From NCBI RefSeq assembly GCF_023700745.1, contig NZ_JAMPYG010000008.1, positions 62,001-126,000 of the forward strand: a DNA stretch of 64,000 nucleotides, in the 5' to 3' direction. Positions 28,227 through 39,002 of this stretch are shown one piece after another. A program made the translations under genes and the position numbers. The notes beneath the pieces are model-generated. The model did no database searches. It had not been told where the DNA came from and was given only the letters and a program-made list of their open reading frames with translations. Position 1 is the stretch's first letter, and each line of letters begins with the position of its first letter. The DNA is from Rhodoferax sp. Its GTDB lineage: Bacteria; Pseudomonadota; Gammaproteobacteria; Burkholderiales; Burkholderiaceae_C.

Positions 28227-29576
28227 TCAGGCGGTTTGCTGCAGGGTTTCACCGAGCGCATTGACCAGGCTGTCAATCTGCCCAGGCGTGGAAATGAACG
28301 GCGGCGCCAGCTGGATGGTGTCGCCACCATAACGCACGTAAAAGCCTTTGGCAAGCATCGTCTTGGCAATTTCATAAGGCCGCTTGGCGGGTTCGCCGGG
28401 CAGCGCATCGATGGTGAAGCCGGCGGCCAGTCCCAGGTTGCGGATGTCGACCACATGCTTGCAGCCCTTGAGCGAATGCACGGCGTTCTCAAAATGGGGG
28501 GCCAGCGCCTTGACGCGGTCGATCATGTTTTCACGCACCAGGATGTCCAGCGTGGCCAGGCCCACCGCGCACGGCACCGGGTGTGCCGAATAGGTGTAAC
28601 CGTGGGCAAATTCGAGCATGTAGTCGGGGCCGCCAGCGGCCATGAAGGTGTCGTAGATTTCTTTCTTGGCAATCACCGCACCCAACGGCTGCGCGCCGTT
28701 GGTGATCTGCTTGGCGCAGTTCATGATGTCGGGCGTGACACCAAAATACTCGGCCCCGGTGTAGGCCCCCAGACGACCAAAGCCGGTAATGACTTCGTCA
28801 AAAATCAGCAGAATGTTGTTGGCGGTGCAGATGTCGCGCAGGCGCTGCAAATAGCCTTTGGGCGGCACCACCACACCGGCCGAGCCCGACATGGGTTCGA
28901 CGATGACGGCGGCAATGTTGGACGCGTCGTGCAGGGCAATCAGCTTGAGCAGGTCGTCAGCCAGTGCAGCGCCCTGGTCGGGACAACCGCGGATGAACGA
29001 GCCGGCCGCCGGCTGGGTGTGCGGCAGATGGTCGGCGGCAATGCCCTGGCCAAACACCTTGCGGTTGCCACCGATACCGCCCACCGAGATGCCGCCAAAG
29101 TTGACACCGTGGTAGCCCTTTTCGCGGCCGATCAGCAGGCTTTTGCTGCTTTGACCCTTGGCACGCCAGTAGGCCCGCGCCATCTTCAGGGAGGTATCGG
29201 CCGACTCTGACCCGGAGCCGGTAAAAAAGACGTTGTCGAGCCCGGCGGGTGTGAGTTCTTTGAGTTTGTTGGCCAGCGCAAAAGACAGCGGGTGGCCAAA
29301 CTGGAACGCCGGGGAATAGTCGAGCGTGGCGAGTTGATGGCGAGCGGCTTCCACGATTTCGGCCCGGCCGTGGCCCAGGCCGCAGGTCCACAGGCCCGAG
29401 AGCCCGTCAAAAATCTTGCGGCCGTCGAGGTCGGTGTAGTAGCAACCGCTGGCGGAGGCCATCATGCGCGGGTTGGCCTTGAAGTCGCGGTTGCCGGTGA
29501 ACGGCATCCAGTGCGCATCGAGCCAGGCGGCGTCGGTGCGGGGGCGAGTCAGGGCTTGGGTGTCGGGCATGTTCAT
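28227..29576 (-). CDS. Class III aminotransferase (omega-amino acid:pyruvate type)
   Basis: DAAWLDAHWMPFTGNRDFKANPRMM; LLIFDEVITGFGRLGAYTGAEYFGVTPDIMNCAKQITNGAQPLGAV. Confidence 0.92.
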   Translation of the reverse strand: MNMPDTQALTRPRTDAAWLDAHWMPFTGNRDFKANPRMMASASGCYYTDLDGRKIFDGLSGLWTCGLGHGRAEIVEAARHQLATLDYSPAFQFGHPLSFALANKLKELTPAGLDNVFFTGSGSESADTSLKMARAYWRAKGQSSKSLLIGREKGYHGVNFGGISVGGIGGNRKVFGQGIAADHLPHTQPAAGSFIRGCPDQGAALADDLLKLIALHDASNIAAVIVEPMSGSAGVVVPPKGYLQRLRDICTANNILLIFDEVITGFGRLGAYTGAEYFGVTPDIMNCAKQITNGAQPLGAVIAKKEIYDTFMAAGGPDYMLEFAHGYTYSAHPVPCAVGLATLDILVRENMIDRVKALAPHFENAVHSLKGCKHVVDIRNLGLAAGFTIDALPGEPAKRPYEIAKTMLAKGFYVRYGGDTIQLAPPFISTPGQIDSLVNALGETLQQTA

Positions 29577-29662
29577 GGGTTCTCCAAAAGTGCGAGTTGG
29601 CGATTTTGCGCGACTCTGTTACTCTTATAAATGTTTAACCATCACAACTTGGTTGCCAGTTT

Positions 29663-30601
29663 ATGCAAGTAAAAACACGCGCTGCCCTGGGGCAGTTGAG
29701 CGACATGGACATCCGCCTGCTGCGCGTTTTCAAGACCGTGGTGGACTGCGGCGGCATGGCGGCTGCCGAGCTGGAACTCAACATTGGCACCTCCACGGTG
29801 AGCCGCCATATCAAGGACCTGGAAACGCGCCTTGGGCTCAACCTGTGTCGGCGTGGCCGCGCCGGTTTTGCCCTGACGCCGGAAGGCGAGCAGATATACG
29901 CCGAGACGTTGCGCCTGCTCGCCGGGGTCGATGCCTTTCGCAGCCGCGTCGACGAAATTCACCAGCGCATGGGTGGTGAGTTGCACATCGCGGTGTTTGA
30001 CAAGACCGCCAGCAACCCGCAGTCGCATATTGGCGCTGCCATCAAGCAGTTTGCCGCACAAGCCCCGGAAGTGCGCCTGCACTTGCATGTGGCACCGCTC
30101 AACAGCATCGAACGCGGTGTGCTGGACGGCCAGTTTCAGGTCGGCATCATTCCGGGCCACCGCAGCTCGGCCGTGCTGACCTATGACGAGCTGTTTACCG
30201 AGACCATGTACCTCTATACCAGTGCCGGCCACCCCTTGTTTGCGCCGGATGCAAGACAACAGCCACAAAGCTGGGATGCGCTGCGCCATTACGCTTTTGC
30301 CGGGCTGGGCTACCACTCGCCCAACATGGAGCTGACCCAGCAAGTCAAGCTCAGTCGGGCGGCCACCGGCTACGACCAGGAATCGATTGCCACGCTGATC
30401 CTGTCGGGCTGCTTTCTGGGCTTCTTGCCCGACCACTACGCCGAGAGTTTTGTGCGCCAGGACCGCATGCACGCCGTGCAGCCCCACTTGTTCACCTACC
30501 ACTGCAGCTTTTTCAGCATCGTACGAACCTCGCCACAACCGGCGCGCGTGACACAGGCGTTTCAGGCCGCCTTGCGCCAGGCGCACCAAACGGTCGGTTA
30601 A
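29663..30601 (+). CDS. LysR-type regulator
   Basis: MDIRLLRVFKTVVDCGGMAAAELELNIGTSTVSRHIKDLETRLGLNLCRRGRAGFALTPEGEQIY; divergent to the aminotransferase. Confidence 0.9.
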   Translation: MQVKTRAALGQLSDMDIRLLRVFKTVVDCGGMAAAELELNIGTSTVSRHIKDLETRLGLNLCRRGRAGFALTPEGEQIYAETLRLLAGVDAFRSRVDEIHQRMGGELHIAVFDKTASNPQSHIGAAIKQFAAQAPEVRLHLHVAPLNSIERGVLDGQFQVGIIPGHRSSAVLTYDELFTETMYLYTSAGHPLFAPDARQQPQSWDALRHYAFAGLGYHSPNMELTQQVKLSRAATGYDQESIATLILSGCFLGFLPDHYAESFVRQDRMHAVQPHLFTYHCSFFSIVRTSPQPARVTQAFQAALRQAHQTVG

Positions 30602-30807
30602 CGGCGCTTTTTGGCCTGGATCACACCCCAGGCCAGGCGGCCAGCCGCGACCACGTTCACGGCAATGACGGCCATGGCCGGCCAAAATGGCAATTCATAA
30701 CCCGAGACAGCGGAGTAGACGAGCAAGACACCCAGCGCCAGCGCGCCGATCAGCAGAGCGATGACACCGCCGTTGAAAACGCCACGTTGCAGGTGTTTTG
30801 AAGTCAT
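30598..30807 (-). CDS. Small two-TM membrane protein, hypothetical
   Basis: GGVIALLIGALALGVLLVYSAVSGYELPFWPAMAVIAVNVVAAGRLAWGV; start MTSKHLQ. Confidence 0.6.
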   Translation of the reverse strand: MTSKHLQRGVFNGGVIALLIGALALGVLLVYSAVSGYELPFWPAMAVIAVNVVAAGRLAWGVIQAKKRR

Positions 30808-30865
30808 GGGCAAACATAAAAAGGTTAAAGTTGGCACCCATTTTACGGACCGCCGCGAACTCTGC

Positions 30866-32131
30866 ATGACACCTGAACATGGCCTGCTCGACTGGGGCAT
30901 TGTGACGATTTTTGTCACCGTCTATGCCGGCATGATCCTGGGTGGCCTGCCGCGCCTGAAGCTGGACCGCTCGGGCGTGGCGCTGCTCGGGGCCATTGCT
31001 GTGATCGGCGTTGGCGCCATGAGCACCGGGCAAGCGGCGAGCGCCGTCGATTTGCCCACCGTGCTGTTGCTTTTTTCGTTCATGGTGGTGTCGGCGCAAA
31101 TGCGACTGGGCGGCTTCTACACCGCGGTCACGCACCGGGTGGCGGCGTTGCCGCTGGGGCGCAACGCGCTGCTGGGCGCTCTCATCGGCGTGGCCGGCGT
31201 CTTGTCGGCGGTGTTTTCCAACGACATCATCTGCCTGGCCATGACGCCGCTGGTGGCGCACCTGTGCCTGCAGCGGCGCCTGGATCCGGTACCGTTTTTG
31301 CTGGGGCTGGCCTGCGCCGCCAACATCGGTTCCGCAGCCACCCTGATCGGCAACCCGCAAAACATGCTGATCGGCGCGGTGCTGCAACTGCCCTTTGGCG
31401 GCTATGTGCGCCAGGCACTGCTGCCGGTGGCCTTGAGCCTGGGGCTGCTGTGGGCCTGGCTGGTGTGGGCATCGGGCCGGGAAAAACCGGGCGACACATG
31501 CGGGGCGGCAATGCCCGCCGATCTGCCCGAGGGTTTTGGCACGCTGCAAGCCCCGCCATTTGATGCCTGGCAGACCGCCAAGGGCCTGGCGGTGGCGACG
31601 GCGCTGATGCTGATTTTTTTGTTCACCGACTGGCCGCGCGAGGTGGCCGCGCTGGTGGGTGCCGGCGTGCTGCTGCTGAGCCGGCGCCTGCACTCGTCCG
31701 ACGTCATGGGTTTCATCGACTGGCCATTGCTGGTGTTGTTCATCGGTCTGTTTGTCGTCAACCACGCGTTCGAGTCCACTGGCCTGGCGGGTCAGGCGGT
31801 GGTCTGGCTGGCGGCCCAGGGCGTGCATCTGGCCGACCCCGGCGTCTTGTTGGTGGCCGGTGTCGGCTTGTCCAATCTGGTGTCCAACGTGCCCGCCGTG
31901 ATGTTGCTGCTGCCGCACCTGAGCGGCCCGGACGCCGGCGTGACGCTGGCACTGGTGAGCACGCTGGCGGGCAATTTGCTGCTGACGGGCTCCATTGCCA
32001 ACCTGATCGTGGTCGACTTGGCGCAAAAAAGCGGGGTGGCCATCGACTGGCGCATGCATGCCCGCGTGGGCGTGCCGGTGACGCTGCTGACGCTTGGCCT
32101 GCTGTGGGGCTGGCTGCGCTGGCCCGGATGA
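30866..32131 (+). CDS. Anion permease (ArsB/CitMHS-like SLC13 type)
   Basis: Multi-TM; FSNDIICLAMTPLVAHLC, GSAATLIGNPQNMLIG, SNLVSNVPAVMLLLP signatures. Confidence 0.88.
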   Translation: MTPEHGLLDWGIVTIFVTVYAGMILGGLPRLKLDRSGVALLGAIAVIGVGAMSTGQAASAVDLPTVLLLFSFMVVSAQMRLGGFYTAVTHRVAALPLGRNALLGALIGVAGVLSAVFSNDIICLAMTPLVAHLCLQRRLDPVPFLLGLACAANIGSAATLIGNPQNMLIGAVLQLPFGGYVRQALLPVALSLGLLWAWLVWASGREKPGDTCGAAMPADLPEGFGTLQAPPFDAWQTAKGLAVATALMLIFLFTDWPREVAALVGAGVLLLSRRLHSSDVMGFIDWPLLVLFIGLFVVNHAFESTGLAGQAVVWLAAQGVHLADPGVLLVAGVGLSNLVSNVPAVMLLLPHLSGPDAGVTLALVSTLAGNLLLTGSIANLIVVDLAQKSGVAIDWRMHARVGVPVTLLTLGLLWGWLRWPG

Positions 32132-32149
32132 CGGGCTCGGGATGGGCCT

Positions 32150-33256
32150 TCAGGCCCGGGCGTCACCCCAGCGCAACTGGGTGGCATCGTCATCATGGTA
32201 CAGCGTGTCGCCATGGCGGTCCACGCAATAGTCAGGCGACACGATCATTTCATAAATGCGCATGTCAGCGGCAATGCGTGTGTATTCAAACAAAATACTG
32301 CGTACCAGTTTGCAGCCGGTGCGCAGATGACAGCCGTGACCAATCCAGGCCGGGCCCACGATCGAAACGCCGGGCTCGATGCGCACACTCGAACCGATAT
32401 ACACCGGGCCTTCAATAGACACCTCATCCCATGCGACCGAGGTGTTGAGCCCGACCCAGATGCCCGGTTTGATCTGCCGTCCCGGCATCGTCATGTCAGC
32501 CACCTCACCGCGCAACACCTGCTGCAACACCGACCAATAATCGCCTACCCGACCGATGTCGAGCCATTGAAAAGGCCGGTTCTGCACATAAAACGGCAAC
32601 TTATGAGCGACCAGGTCAGGAAACAGCTGGGCGCCAATGTCGTACACCTGACCCGACGGCACCAGGTCGAGCACCGCCGGCTCGAAGATATAAATGCCGG
32701 TGCTTGCCAGGGTCGACTTGGCCTCGGAAGGCCTGGGCTTTTCTTGGAACGACGCAATGCGCCCATCGGCCGCCGCCACCACGATGCCATAATTTTGCAC
32801 ATCGGCCAGGGGCACATCCATTGCGACCACGCTGGCCAAGGCCTGCTTGGCATGATGTTCTGCCAGGGCAGCCGTGATGTCCAAGTCAATCAGCGCGTCA
32901 CCACACAGCACCAGTGTGGTCTCGTCAAAAAAGCCGCTGAAATCCTGGATGCGCCGGATGCCGCCGGCCGAGCCCATCGGCCGCGGCAAGATCTCACCAT
33001 GGTCACGCACGCCTTCATAGGCATAGCCAATCTGCACACCCCAACGCCGGCCATCACCAAAATACTCTTCGATCTTGTAATGATGCCAGGCCACGTTGAC
33101 CATGATCTCGGTGATGCCGTGACGCGCCAGGTGCTCGATCAGATACGCCATCACCGGCTTGCCCAGAATGGGCACCATGGGCTTGGGCAAGTCCCGCGTC
33201 AAGGGACGCACGCGCGTGCCCTGACCGGCGGCCAAAATCATTCCTTTAGCCACCAA
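32150..33256 (-). CDS. Sugar-phosphate nucleotidyltransferase with hexapeptide-like C-terminus
   Basis: KGMILAAGQGTRVRPLTRDLPKPMVPILGKPVMAYLIEHLARHG. Confidence 0.92.
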   Translation of the reverse strand: MVAKGMILAAGQGTRVRPLTRDLPKPMVPILGKPVMAYLIEHLARHGITEIMVNVAWHHYKIEEYFGDGRRWGVQIGYAYEGVRDHGEILPRPMGSAGGIRRIQDFSGFFDETTLVLCGDALIDLDITAALAEHHAKQALASVVAMDVPLADVQNYGIVVAAADGRIASFQEKPRPSEAKSTLASTGIYIFEPAVLDLVPSGQVYDIGAQLFPDLVAHKLPFYVQNRPFQWLDIGRVGDYWSVLQQVLRGEVADMTMPGRQIKPGIWVGLNTSVAWDEVSIEGPVYIGSSVRIEPGVSIVGPAWIGHGCHLRTGCKLVRSILFEYTRIAADMRIYEMIVSPDYCVDRHGDTLYHDDDATQLRWGDARA

Positions 33257-33284
33257 GGCCTCCTTTGACTTGTTCGAAGCAACT

Positions 33285-33704
33285 TCAGCGCACGATCAAC
33301 ACAGGCACTTTGCAGCTGGCCAGCACTTTGGTCGCGACCGATCCCACCACCAGATTGACCAGGGCACCATAGCCGTGCGACCCCATGACCACAAGGTCGA
33401 ATTTTTCAGCCTCGGCCAGCTTGGCAATCAACTCACCCGCGTTGCCGGTCTTCCAGATGCATTTGGCCTTGACCCCCTGACGCTCCAGGTATTTCTGGAC
33501 CGGAGTCATGACGCGCTGACCTTCGTCCTCGTAATATTTGGTCACCAGTTCCTTGCCAAGCGCGGCACGCGCCTGCGACGGCAGCATCATCTGTGCCGTG
33601 AAGGCGGTGTAGTCGTTTTTAGGCGAAAACAACTCATGGGCAGCCAGATAGGCCAGCATTTTCTTGGTGTACGGACTGCCATCGACGGCGAGAAGAATCT
33701 TCAT
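33285..33704 (-). CDS. Universal stress protein (UspA family)
   Basis: MKILLAVDGSPYTKKMLAYL; DLVVMGSHGYGALVNLVVGSVATKVLASCKVPVLIVR. Confidence 0.93.
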   Translation of the reverse strand: MKILLAVDGSPYTKKMLAYLAAHELFSPKNDYTAFTAQMMLPSQARAALGKELVTKYYEDEGQRVMTPVQKYLERQGVKAKCIWKTGNAGELIAKLAEAEKFDLVVMGSHGYGALVNLVVGSVATKVLASCKVPVLIVR

Positions 33705-33778
33705 GAAGGAACTCCTTAAACGGGATGTCAGTTTACCCAAGCGGTACAGCGGTATGTTGTCACACGTCAAGTACAGCC

Positions 33779-35626
33779 TCAATCTTGCAGACGCTGTGCC
33801 AACTCGGCCTTGGTGTCAATGAGCGCCTGCGGCAAATGGTAGGACAGTTGCTCAAAAAGAGCTGCGTGCAATGTGAGCTCTTCAGCCCAGGCAGCCTTGT
33901 CGATACTGGTCACGGTCTTGAACTGCTCGGCGCTGAAGGGCAAGCCGGTCCAGGTGATTTCGTCAAACAGGGGGGCGATGCCAAACATGGTCTCCACCCC
34001 CTGCGCCTTGCCTTCGAGGCGGTCAATCATCCACTTGAGTACGCGCATGTTGTCGCCGTAGCCGGGCCAGACAAATTTGCCGGCCTCGTTCTTGCGGAAC
34101 CAGTTGACGCAGAAGATCCTGGGCAGGGTGTGACCCGATTCTTCGAGTTTGTGCTCCATGTCGAGCCAATGCTGGAAATAGTCGCTCATGTTGTAGCCGC
34201 AGAACGGCAACATGGCAAAGGGGTCACGGCGCACCACACCCATCTGGCCGACGGCCGCCGCGGTGGTCTCGGAGCCCATGGTGGCCGCCATATAAACGCC
34301 TTCCATCCAGGTGCGGGACTCCGTCACCAGCGGCACCGTGGTGGAACGGCGGCCACCAAAAATGAAGGCGTCGATGGCGACACCCGCCGGGTTGTCCCAC
34401 TCGGGGTCGAGCGCCGGGTTGTTGCCCGCCGCCACGGTGAAGCGCGAATTCGGGTGTGCCGCCTTGGCACCGGTGGCCTTGGCAATTTCGGGCGTCCAGT
34501 CCTTGCCCTGCCAGTCGATCAGGTGCGCGGGCAAACCGCCACCGTCCTGCTCCATGCCCTCCCACCAGACATCGCCGTCATCGGTCAGTGCAACGTTGGT
34601 GAAAATCACGTTTTTATCGAGGCTGGCCATGCAGTTCGGATTGGTGTGGAAATTGGTGCCCGGCGCCACGCCAAAATACCCCGCTTCAGGGTTGATGGCG
34701 TACATCTTGCCGTCCGCGTGCGGCTTGATCCAGGCAATGTCGTCGCCAATCGTGGTCACTTTCCAGCCATCAAAGCCTGCCGGGGGCACCAGCATGGAGA
34801 AATTGGTCTTGCCACAGGCACTGGGAAAGGCGGCGGCCACATGGTACTTTTTGCCCTGCGGATTGGTCACGCCCAGGATCAGCATGTGCTCGGCCAGCCA
34901 GCCCTGGTCACGTCCCATATTGGAGGCAATGCGCAACGCAAAACACTTCTTGCCAAGCAAGGCATTGCCGCCATAGCCCGAACCATAAGACCAGATTTCG
35001 CGGGTTTCAGGGTAATGAACGATGTACTTGGTGCTGTTACAAGGCCACTTCACATCGGCCTGACCCGCCGCCAGCGGCGCGCCCACAGTGTGCATGCAGG
35101 GCACAAAGTCACCGTCGGCACCGAGCACGTCGTACACCGCCTTGCCCATGCGCGTCATGATTTTCTGGCTCACCGCTACGTAGGCGCTGTCAGTGAGCTC
35201 GATGCCAATGTGTGAAATGTGCGAGCCCAGCGGCCCCATGCTGAACGGCACCACATACATGGTGCGGCCCTTCATGCAGCCCTCGAACAGCGGTCGCAGG
35301 GTGGCACGCATGTCGGCGGGGGCCATCCAGTTGTTGGTCGGGCCGGCGTTTTCCTTTTTCTCGGAACAAATGTAGGTGCGGTCTTCCACGCGGGCCACGT
35401 CGCTCGGATCGGAACTGGCCAGGAAACTGTTGGGGCGCTTGGCGGGGTTCAGTTTCCTGAAGGTACCGGCATCCACCAACTGCTGGCACAAGCGGGCGTA
35501 TTCTTCCTCGGAGCCGTCGCACCAGTAAATGCTGTCAGGCTGGGCAAGTGCCGCCATGTCAGCCACCCAGACGATGAGTTTGGCGTTTTTGACGTGGCTT
35601 GGCGGGTTGGGGTTCAGGCTCGACAT
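33779..35626 (-). CDS. pckG: Phosphoenolpyruvate carboxykinase (GTP)
   Basis: [20 protein letters not shown]-loop; [26 protein letters not shown]. Confidence 0.96.
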   Translation of the reverse strand: MSSLNPNPPSHVKNAKLIVWVADMAALAQPDSIYWCDGSEEEYARLCQQLVDAGTFRKLNPAKRPNSFLASSDPSDVARVEDRTYICSEKKENAGPTNNWMAPADMRATLRPLFEGCMKGRTMYVVPFSMGPLGSHISHIGIELTDSAYVAVSQKIMTRMGKAVYDVLGADGDFVPCMHTVGAPLAAGQADVKWPCNSTKYIVHYPETREIWSYGSGYGGNALLGKKCFALRIASNMGRDQGWLAEHMLILGVTNPQGKKYHVAAAFPSACGKTNFSMLVPPAGFDGWKVTTIGDDIAWIKPHADGKMYAINPEAGYFGVAPGTNFHTNPNCMASLDKNVIFTNVALTDDGDVWWEGMEQDGGGLPAHLIDWQGKDWTPEIAKATGAKAAHPNSRFTVAAGNNPALDPEWDNPAGVAIDAFIFGGRRSTTVPLVTESRTWMEGVYMAATMGSETTAAAVGQMGVVRRDPFAMLPFCGYNMSDYFQHWLDMEHKLEESGHTLPRIFCVNWFRKNEAGKFVWPGYGDNMRVLKWMIDRLEGKAQGVETMFGIAPLFDEITWTGLPFSAEQFKTVTSIDKAAWAEELTLHAALFEQLSYHLPQALIDTKAELAQRLQD

Positions 35627-35691
35627 GGCGGCTAAGTCCTCTGGATGTTATAAAAATGGCGGGGTGTCCGGCAGGTTGGCACGACCACCCA

Positions 35692-35764
35692 AAGCTATTG
35701 ATTCTAGAGAAACCGAGTAACAGTTACCTGACGGTTACATCAATAGTTGCGAAGCTATTGATTC
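35692..35764. promoter_or_regulatory. Repeated putative operator AAGCTATTGATTC (direct, 60-bp spacing) plus inverted copy
   Basis: AAGCTATTGATTC at 35692-35704 and 35752-35764; ATCAATAG at 35739-35746 pairs with CTATTGAT at 35755-35762; GTAACaGTTAC between them. Confidence 0.45.
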
Positions 35765-35812
35765 GGACCGAGGAATGCATCAAGGCGATGGTCCGCAGGC
35801 AATCCGGCGGTC

Positions 35813-37015
35813 TTATTGCACCAGTTGGCTCTGCAGGCCGGCCTGCTGTAAGGCTTGCAATACCTCGGTGATGTGCTGCGGACCACGGGTCTGAATCACC
35901 AGTTCAACCTCAACATTTTGCGCAGCCAGCGTGGTGAAGGCCCGCTGGTGGTGGACCTCGTTGATGTTGGCCCCGGCGGTAGCCACCGTGGCGGTAATCA
36001 GGGCCAGCGTGCCGGGCACGTCGCGGGCACTCACCTTCAGTCGCGCCAGGCGGCCGGCGCGCACCATGCCGCGCTCAATGATGGCGGCCAGCAAGAGCGG
36101 GTCGATGTTGCCGCCACACAGCACCACGCCCACCTTCTTGTCTTTGAAGCGTTCGGGGTATTTCAGCAAAGCCGCCAGGCCAGCGGCACCGGCCCCTTCG
36201 ACCAGCGTTTTTTCGACTTCGAGCAGCATCACGATGGCCTGCTCGATGTCGCCTTCGTCCACCAGCACCAAGTCGTTCACTTTGTCGCGAACGATGGTTT
36301 GCGGCAAGGCCCCGGGTGTACCGACCGCGATGCCTTCGGCAATGCTGCTGCTGCCTTGTGGCAGGTGGGTGCCCTTGATGGCGTTGAACATGGCTGGAAA
36401 GCGTGCAGCCTGCACGCCAATGATCTCGATGCCGGGCTTGATCGCCCGGGCCGCCGTGGCCATGCCGGCAATCAGGCCGCCGCCGCCAATCGCCACCACC
36501 AGCGTGTCGAGATCGGGCACGTCGTCGAGCATCTCCAGCGCCACCGTGCCCTGGCCGGCGACGATGTCGGGGTCATCATACGGGTGCACAAAGACAAGTT
36601 GCTGCTGTTGGGCTAACTGCAAGGCATGCGCGCGCGCCTCGTCGAGCGTGTCACCGTGCAGCACGATTTCAGCGCCAAAACCGCGCGTGCGCTCAACCTT
36701 GACGCCCGGCGTGAAGCGCGGCATCACGATCACCGCGCGAATCCCGAGCCGTTGTGCGTGGTAAGCCACGCCCTGCGCATGGTTGCCGGCGCTCATTGCA
36801 ATGACACCCCGGGCGCGCTCTGCGGCGTTGAGTTGCGACAACTTGTTGCAGGCACCACGCTCCTTGAACGAAGCGGTGAATTGCAGGTTCTCGAACTTGA
36901 GCACCACCTGGGCCCCGGTGATGTCCGACAGCGTTTTGGATGCCACGCAGGGCGTGCGCAGCAAATGCCCTTGCAGACGCCGGGCAGCCGCTTGAATATG
37001 TGAGAGTTCAATCAT
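35813..37015 (-). CDS. Threonine ammonia-lyase with C-terminal ACT-like domain
   Basis: FENLQFTASFKERGACNKL; SAGNHAQGVAYHAQRLG; VVAIGGGGLIAGMA. Confidence 0.92.
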   Translation of the reverse strand: MIELSHIQAAARRLQGHLLRTPCVASKTLSDITGAQVVLKFENLQFTASFKERGACNKLSQLNAAERARGVIAMSAGNHAQGVAYHAQRLGIRAVIVMPRFTPGVKVERTRGFGAEIVLHGDTLDEARAHALQLAQQQQLVFVHPYDDPDIVAGQGTVALEMLDDVPDLDTLVVAIGGGGLIAGMATAARAIKPGIEIIGVQAARFPAMFNAIKGTHLPQGSSSIAEGIAVGTPGALPQTIVRDKVNDLVLVDEGDIEQAIVMLLEVEKTLVEGAGAAGLAALLKYPERFKDKKVGVVLCGGNIDPLLLAAIIERGMVRAGRLARLKVSARDVPGTLALITATVATAGANINEVHHQRAFTTLAAQNVEVELVIQTRGPQHITEVLQALQQAGLQSQLVQ

Positions 37016-37043
37016 GGTGACATTGTGCACGGTGACAGCAGAC

Positions 37044-37961
37044 CTACCTGACACGCGTACCAAGCCAGGCCGCCCCCACAATCAGCACACCCGCCAGCGC
37101 CACCGGCCAGGTCAGGGCGCGGCCGCTGACCCACAACAGCAGGGACGTGGACAGCAGCGGCGTCAGGTAGCTCAGCAGGCCGATGTGGCGCGCGTCGCCG
37201 ATCTTGAGCGCCTTGTCCCACAAAAAGAAGGAACCGCCCAGCGGCCCCAGTCCCATCAGGCCAATCAGCGCCCAGTCGCGCAGGCTCAAGTCCACGTTCG
37301 GCTCCATCAGCGCGTGGCAGAGCAAGGCGAGCAGACCCGAGATCCAGGCAAAAGTGCCAATGGCTGCGGTGTCGAAATGCGGCACACGACGCGTCAGCAG
37401 CGAGTAGGTGGACCAGATGAAGGCTGCGACTGCGGCGGCCAGATAACCCCAAAGCCAGTCACTTTGCACACCGGCCGGCACATGGGCACCCGAATCGGCC
37501 CCCCCATCAACGCCAGCCAGAATCACCATGGCGGCACCCGCAAAGCCAATCAGTCCGGCCACAATATGCTGCCAGCGCATGGCCAAGCCCGGCAGCAGCA
37601 CCGGCGCCAGCACCACGATCAGCAGCGGCCACAGGTAATTGACCAGATTGGCCTGTACCGGCGGCGCATTTTGCAAGCCGACAAAGAGCAGGAAGTGGTA
37701 GCCAAACAGGCCATAGACACCGAGCGCCAGGGTGGGCAACGGCACCCGCCATGCCACCAGCCGGAAACCCGAGAGCGGCAGCGCAATCAGGCCGCCCACC
37801 ATCAGCGACAAGCCAGTGAGGAGAAACGGTGGTACATGACTCAACGCCACCCCGAGACTGGCCAGGCTGCCCCACATGGCAATCGCGGCCAGCGCCAGCA
37901 GGTTGGCGCGCGCGTGAAGATCGTGTTTCAAGGGCGTTGGTCGGTCGATGGTTTTTGCCAC
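37044..37961 (-). CDS. EamA/DMT-family transporter
   Basis: Ten-TM-like hydrophobic pattern; SLASLGVALSHVPPFLLTGLSLMVGG. Confidence 0.87.
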   Translation of the reverse strand: MAKTIDRPTPLKHDLHARANLLALAAIAMWGSLASLGVALSHVPPFLLTGLSLMVGGLIALPLSGFRLVAWRVPLPTLALGVYGLFGYHFLLFVGLQNAPPVQANLVNYLWPLLIVVLAPVLLPGLAMRWQHIVAGLIGFAGAAMVILAGVDGGADSGAHVPAGVQSDWLWGYLAAAVAAFIWSTYSLLTRRVPHFDTAAIGTFAWISGLLALLCHALMEPNVDLSLRDWALIGLMGLGPLGGSFFLWDKALKIGDARHIGLLSYLTPLLSTSLLLWVSGRALTWPVALAGVLIVGAAWLGTRVR

Positions 37962-38971
37962 AGGTTGATACCGCCGTCCACCGCGTGCTGGTCAATTGCC
38001 GTGAGCTCATCCGCACTGAAGTCCAGGTGCTTGAGCGCGCCGGCCAGTTCGGTAATTTGGGCGGCTGAACTGGCACCGATCAGGGCGCTGGTCACGCGGG
38101 CGTCGCGCAACACCCAGGCGATGGCCATTTGCGCCAGGCTCTGGCTGCGTGCCTGCGCCATTTCGTGCAAGGCGCGCACATGCCGGAGGTTGGCCTCGTT
38201 CAAGAAATCGGGTTTGAAGGAGCCGCCGCCGGGCCGGTTGATGCGTGCATCCTGGGGCACGCCGCTGAGGTATTTGTCGGTCAGCAGGCCTTGCGCCAGC
38301 GCGCTGAAGGCAATGCAGCCCATCCCGGTGTCGTCGAGCGCATCGAGCAGCTCTGTCTCGATCCAGCGGTTCAACAGGCTGTACGAGGGCTGGTGAATGA
38401 GGGGACGCACGCCCATGCTGCGCAGCAGGGCGGCGGCCTCGCGCGTCTTGCTGGCCGAATAGCTGCTGATGCCCACATACAGCGCCTTGCCCTGCTGCAC
38501 GGCGCTGGCCAGCGCCCCCATGGTTTCTTCGAGCGGCGTGTCGGGGTCGAAGCGATGCGAGTAAAAAATGTCGACATAGTCCAGCCCCATGCGCTGCAGG
38601 CTCTGGTCCAGGCTGGCCAGCACGTGTTTGCGCGAACCGCCACCGCCGCCATAGGGACCGGGCCACATGTCCCAACCGGCCTTGCTGGAGATGATGAGCT
38701 GGTCACGGTAGGGTTTGAAGTCGCGCCGCAGGTGCGCGCCAAAATTGAGCTCGGCGCTGCCGTAAGGCGGGCCGTAGTTGTTGGCCAGGTCAAAGTGGGT
38801 GATGCCCAGGTCAAAGGCTGTGCGCAGCATCTCGCGCTGGCTGGCCAGCGACGTGGCATCGCCAAAGTTGTGCCACAAACCGAGTGAAATGGCGGGTAGT
38901 TTGAGGCCGCTTTTGCCGCAAAACCGGTAGGGCATGGCGTCGTAACGCGCGGGCTTGGCTTGGTAGGTCAT
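37928..38971 (-). CDS. Aldo/keto reductase, L-glyceraldehyde-3-phosphate reductase (YghZ-like)
   Basis: MPYRFCGKSGLKLPAISLGLWHNFGD; FDLANNYGPPYGSAE; YVDIFYSHRFDPDTPLEETMGAL. Confidence 0.93.
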   Translation of the reverse strand: MTYQAKPARYDAMPYRFCGKSGLKLPAISLGLWHNFGDATSLASQREMLRTAFDLGITHFDLANNYGPPYGSAELNFGAHLRRDFKPYRDQLIISSKAGWDMWPGPYGGGGGSRKHVLASLDQSLQRMGLDYVDIFYSHRFDPDTPLEETMGALASAVQQGKALYVGISSYSASKTREAAALLRSMGVRPLIHQPSYSLLNRWIETELLDALDDTGMGCIAFSALAQGLLTDKYLSGVPQDARINRPGGGSFKPDFLNEANLRHVRALHEMAQARSQSLAQMAIAWVLRDARVTSALIGASSAAQITELAGALKHLDFSADELTAIDQHAVDGGINLWQKPSTDQRP

Positions 38972-39002
38972 GGAAATCAGAGTGGTGTAACAGACGTGTG
39001 GA

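Noticed and set aside
33725-35215. 496-aa plus-strand ORF opposite pckG
   Set aside because: Antisense shadow of pckG
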